Position numbers and translations under genes: made by a program. DNA of 16,715 nucleotides from Clostridiales bacterium UBA7011 (GTDB lineage Bacteria > Bacillota > Clostridia > Oscillospirales > Butyricicoccaceae). The stretch spans positions 1,040 to 17,754 of the forward strand of contig DJXF01000026.1 in assembly GCA_002449635.1 (NCBI GenBank). Reading direction: 5' to 3'. Each line of letters starts with the position of its first letter. Within the stretch, counting starts at the first letter, position 1. The notes under the pieces are model-generated. The model was given only the letters and a program-made list of their open reading frames with translations, was not told the origin of the DNA and did not search any database. Below, piece by piece: positions 14,467 to 16,715 of the stretch.

Positions 14467-15415
14467 CGCGATACACCCTCTCTGTCGCCTCCAGCATGCG
14501 CACAATGGCCTCCTGTGCCGGACAGTGCAGCGTCGCGCCTGCGGCGCGAATGTGCCCGCCGCCGCCGACCAGCGTGCAGATCGCGGAAGCGTCAACCTCC
14601 TTCGTCGTGCGGACGGATACCTTTGTGTCGCCGTCCTCCAGCTCTGTCAGCGTCAGTCCGACCTCAACGCCCTCAATCTGGCGCGGAATGCCGGCAATGG
14701 CATCCAGATCGTCCCAGTCAGCGCCGGTTTTGCGCTTCGCCTCGCGCGTAATCAGCGCCACGGCAATTTTTCCGTCGTGATAAAACTGCATGCCGGAAAA
14801 CAGCATTCCCTCGATTTCATAGCGCGCCCGCGATTTCGTCTCAAACAGGGCGCGGTTGATCTCGCCGCCGTCCACACCGGCATCGAGACATTTCGCCGCC
14901 ACGCGATGCGTGTTGGAGGTTGTATTGGAAAATTTGAAGCAGCCGGTGTCTGTGGACGCACCGACATAAATGCCCTCCGCGATCTCGCGGTCAAGCGGGA
15001 TGCCCAGCTCCTCTGTCAGCTCACAGATGATTTCCGCGCAGGCGGCGCGCTCGCCCATGACGAGATTTTCCCGCCCGAAGCCCGTATTCGACCGGTGGTG
15101 ATCGATCACAAGATCGACGTGCTCTGCATACGCCGCCATTTCCGGCGGAATCATGCCTGTGTCCGCACAATCGACGGAGATGACAAACGCCGGGTCAAAA
15201 CCGTTCTCCGGCGCGTATGGTTCAATCAGATGCGCATAGCGGCGCGTAATCTGCGCGTTCGGCGCAATATAAGCCTGCTTTCCCATGCGGCGCAGCGCAA
15301 GGCACAGCGCGCCCGCACTTCCGGTGGTGTCGCCGTCCGGGCGGCGATGCGTGAGAATCAGGATGTGATCCGCCTCTTTGAGCACCTGTGCGGCGCGGCT
15401 GACCGTTCCGATCAC
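14453..15415 (-). CDS. nrnA: DHH phosphoesterase, NrnA-type nanoRNase / pAp phosphatase
   Basis: The 320-residue product fits NrnA, which degrades very short RNAs and 3'-phosphoadenosine 5'-phosphate with manganese. The DHH domain shows THRRPDGDTTGS (His23, Asp27, Asp29), ISVDCADTG with Asp82, and the name-giving DHH at 105-107 in VIDHHRSNTGFG, then GASTDTGCFKFSNTT. The DHHA1 domain ends with the substrate-binding glycine motif VGGGGHIRAAG. The start is GTG at 15415, with AGGAGG 7 bases before it. It overlaps the rbfA stop by four bases (GTGA), a clear case for coupled translation. Association of this gene with rbfA and truB is common in Firmicutes. Confidence 0.92.
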   Translation of the reverse strand: MIGTVSRAAQVLKEADHILILTHRRPDGDTTGSAGALCLALRRMGKQAYIAPNAQITRRYAHLIEPYAPENGFDPAFVISVDCADTGMIPPEMAAYAEHVDLVIDHHRSNTGFGRENLVMGERAACAEIICELTEELGIPLDREIAEGIYVGASTDTGCFKFSNTTSNTHRVAAKCLDAGVDGGEINRALFETKSRARYEIEGMLFSGMQFYHDGKIAVALITREAKRKTGADWDDLDAIAGIPRQIEGVEVGLTLTELEDGDTKVSVRTTKEVDASAICTLVGGGGHIRAAGATLHCPAQEAIVRMLEATERVYRGETA

Positions 15416-15765
15416 AGCTTGCCCTCCTTTTCCAGATCGTGCAGCATTTTGTTGATGTGTGCACCATGTGTGATGGATTCATCCAGCGTGAACAGAATTT
15501 CCGGTGCGTAGCGCAGACGGATGGCGGAAGCCACTTCCCGGCGCAGAAAACCGGAAGCCGATTTCAGTCCGCGCATGACATCTTTTTTCTGCTGATCGGA
15601 GCCGAATACGCTGATAAACGCCTTTGCGTAGCGCAGGTCGCCCGTCACCTCACAGCGGGTGACGGATACCATCGCCTCATGCACGCGCGGGTCCTTGAGC
15701 GTGCGGATTGACTCCGACAGAGCCTTCTGGAATTCTTCGCTGATGCGTTCACTCCTCTGTGACAT
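15412..15765 (-). CDS. rbfA: 30S ribosome-binding factor
   Basis: RbfA binds the immature 30S subunit near the 5' end of 16S rRNA and helps its late maturation. The 117-residue product has the family shape: an N-terminal RSERISEEFQKALSESI helix, the KDPRVHEAMVSVTRCEVTGD segment, YAKAFISVFG, and a late helix LRREVASAIRLRYAPEILFTLDESI ending near the C-terminus in INKMLHDLEKE (given here as separate short runs). The ATG at 15765 lies 5 bases after AAGGAGG. A strong hairpin terminator with its T-tract ends only 22 bases before this ATG, so rbfA needs read-through from infB or a promoter inside infB. Confidence 0.94.
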   Translation of the reverse strand: MSQRSERISEEFQKALSESIRTLKDPRVHEAMVSVTRCEVTGDLRYAKAFISVFGSDQQKKDVMRGLKSASGFLRREVASAIRLRYAPEILFTLDESITHGAHINKMLHDLEKEGKL

Positions 15766-15787
15766 AGCGTCCTCCTTTTTTAAATCG

Positions 15788-15835
15788 AAAAAAACCGCAG
15801 GCGGGCGGCGATATGCGGCACACCCCACCCGCGGT
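15788..15835 (-). terminator. Strong hairpin terminator/attenuator between infB and rbfA
   Basis: On the minus strand ACCGCGGGTGGG pairs with CCCGCCTGCGGT over 12 base pairs including two G-T pairs, followed by seven T (15788-15794). It starts 8 bases after the infB stop. It has every mark of an intrinsic terminator, yet sits inside a normally continuous operon. Confidence 0.8.
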
Positions 15836-15843
15836 CTGGTTTG

Positions 15844-16715
15844 TTACACCTTGATCTGCTCCATGACGAACGACTCGATGATGTCGCCCTCCTTCAGATC
15901 GTTATAGTTTTCAATGCCCATGCCGCATTCGTAACCGGCTGCGACTTCCTTGACGTCATCCTTGAAACGCTTGAGCGAATTGAGGTGACCCTCGTGAATG
16001 ACGATACCGTCGCGGACAATGCGGACCTCGCAGGCGCGGACAATCTTGCCGTCCTGAACATAGGCACCGGCAATTGTGCCGACGCCGGACACCTTAAAGG
16101 TCTGACGAATTTCGGCGTGACCGACGACAACCTCGCGGAATTTCGGATCGAGCATACCCTTCATCGCCTGCTCCATTTCCTCAATGCAGTCATAAATGAC
16201 GCGGTACAGGCGAATTTCTACATCCTGCTGATGGGCGGAATCTGCCGCCGTGCGGTCCGGACGGACATTAAAGCCGACAATGATCGCATTGGAGGCAGCT
16301 GCCAGCATGACATCCGATTCGTTGACCGCACCGACTGCGCCGTGGATGACGTTGACGCGAACCTCATCGTTGGACAGCTTGAGCAGCGACGAGCGAACCG
16401 CCTCGACAGAGCCCTGAACATCCGCCTTGATGATGATGTTCAGATCCTTCATATTGCCCTGCTGGATGGTATCGAACAGATTCTCCAGCGTGACCTTCTG
16501 CATCGCCTTGTTGCGCTCTTCCTTTTCCTTCTCCTTGCGCTGTTCGACCAGCTCACGAGCCATGCGCTCGTTGTCGACGGCGTAGAAGACATCACCGGCA
16601 TCCGGAACCTCGCCCAGACCGATGATCTCAACCGGTACGGACGGGCCGGCATTTTCCAGCTTGCGTCCGCGCTCGTCGGTCATCACGCGCACACGGCCGA
16701 CCGCCTTGCCCGCAA
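15844..16715 (-). CDS. infB: Translation initiation factor IF-2, C-terminal part (5' end beyond window)
   Basis: The visible 290 residues are the C-terminal third of IF-2, which brings initiator fMet-tRNA to the 30S subunit. The G domain lies beyond the window edge. Present are the domain II beta-barrel (GRVRVMTDERGRKLENAGPS, VEIIGLGEVPDAGD), a charged helix rich in Lys/Glu, domain III (LNIIIKADVQGSVEAVRSSL, VIHGAVGAVNESDVMLA, IIVGFNVRPD), and the fMet-tRNA-binding domain IV (AEIRQTFKVSGVGTIAGAYV, IHEGHLNSLKRFKDDVKEV, GYECGMGIENYNDLKEGD). It ends IESFVMEQIKV and TAA. The frame is open to the right edge, so no start is assigned. It leads the translation block, with rbfA following across a terminator-like hairpin. 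Confidence 0.97.
   Translation of the reverse strand, partial: AGKAVGRVRVMTDERGRKLENAGPSVPVEIIGLGEVPDAGDVFYAVDNERMARELVEQRKEKEKEERNKAMQKVTLENLFDTIQQGNMKDLNIIIKADVQGSVEAVRSSLLKLSNDEVRVNVIHGAVGAVNESDVMLAAASNAIIVGFNVRPDRTAADSAHQQDVEIRLYRVIYDCIEEMEQAMKGMLDPKFREVVVGHAEIRQTFKVSGVGTIAGAYVQDGKIVRACEVRIVRDGIVIHEGHLNSLKRFKDDVKEVAAGYECGMGIENYNDLKEGDIIESFVMEQIKV

Noticed and set aside
14525..15511. A 328-codon plus-strand open frame over nrnA and rbfA
   Set aside because: Antisense to genes with complete catalytic motifs; its composition (rich in Arg, Ala, His) is typical of a shadow frame.

Overview
The window reads as ordinary chromosomal DNA from a fairly GC-rich member of the Firmicutes, most likely a Clostridia of the Oscillospirales/Ruminococcaceae type. 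Signs of this are strong AGGAGG ribosome sites, sigma-A type promoters, the linked order infB-rbfA-nrnA-truB-ribF, a pgk-tpiA-gpmI-eno cluster, a DegV protein, and an anaerobe-type Fe-S scaffold relative. Genus cannot be fixed from sequence alone. Sixteen of the 17 genes lie on the minus strand, so the transcriptional order runs from the right end of the window to the left.

Right part (about 12.55-16.7 kb): a translation/RNA block. It holds the C-terminal part of infB, a strong terminator-like hairpin, then rbfA, nrnA (DHH phosphoesterase), truB and ribF. The last four genes are tightly packed; rbfA/nrnA and nrnA/truB overlap, and nrnA and truB both use GTG starts. A hairpin terminator closes ribF. 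A separate promoter then drives trmL-degV (tRNA 2'-O-methyltransferase and a fatty-acid-binding DegV protein).

Middle (about 5.64-10.92 kb): lower glycolysis as pgk-tpiA-gpmI-eno from one promoter. Base-paired elements without U-tracts lie in the pgk-tpiA and tpiA-gpmI gaps. The usual partner gap (GAPDH) is absent from the cluster. A bidirectional terminator separates eno from the only plus-strand gene, an aromatic-acid-exporter/FUSC-type membrane protein.

Left part (1-4.7 kb): single genes, mostly with their own signals. They are a small membrane-anchored acidic protein built of 11-residue helical repeats, a radical SAM protein, a zinc-dependent phospholipase C-like protein, a voltage-gated-type potassium channel with two C-terminal RCK_C domains, and the N-terminal 194 residues of a NifU-like Fe-S scaffold protein.

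I saw no tRNA, rRNA, CRISPR array, insertion sequence, prophage gene or defence system. The most unusual items are the hendecad-repeat protein, two places where a strong hairpin terminator sits directly in front of a ribosome site with no room for a new promoter (infB/rbfA and the repeat-protein/radical-SAM junction), and structured 5' leaders on the Fe-S scaffold gene and on trmL. I found no convincing new multi-gene system.
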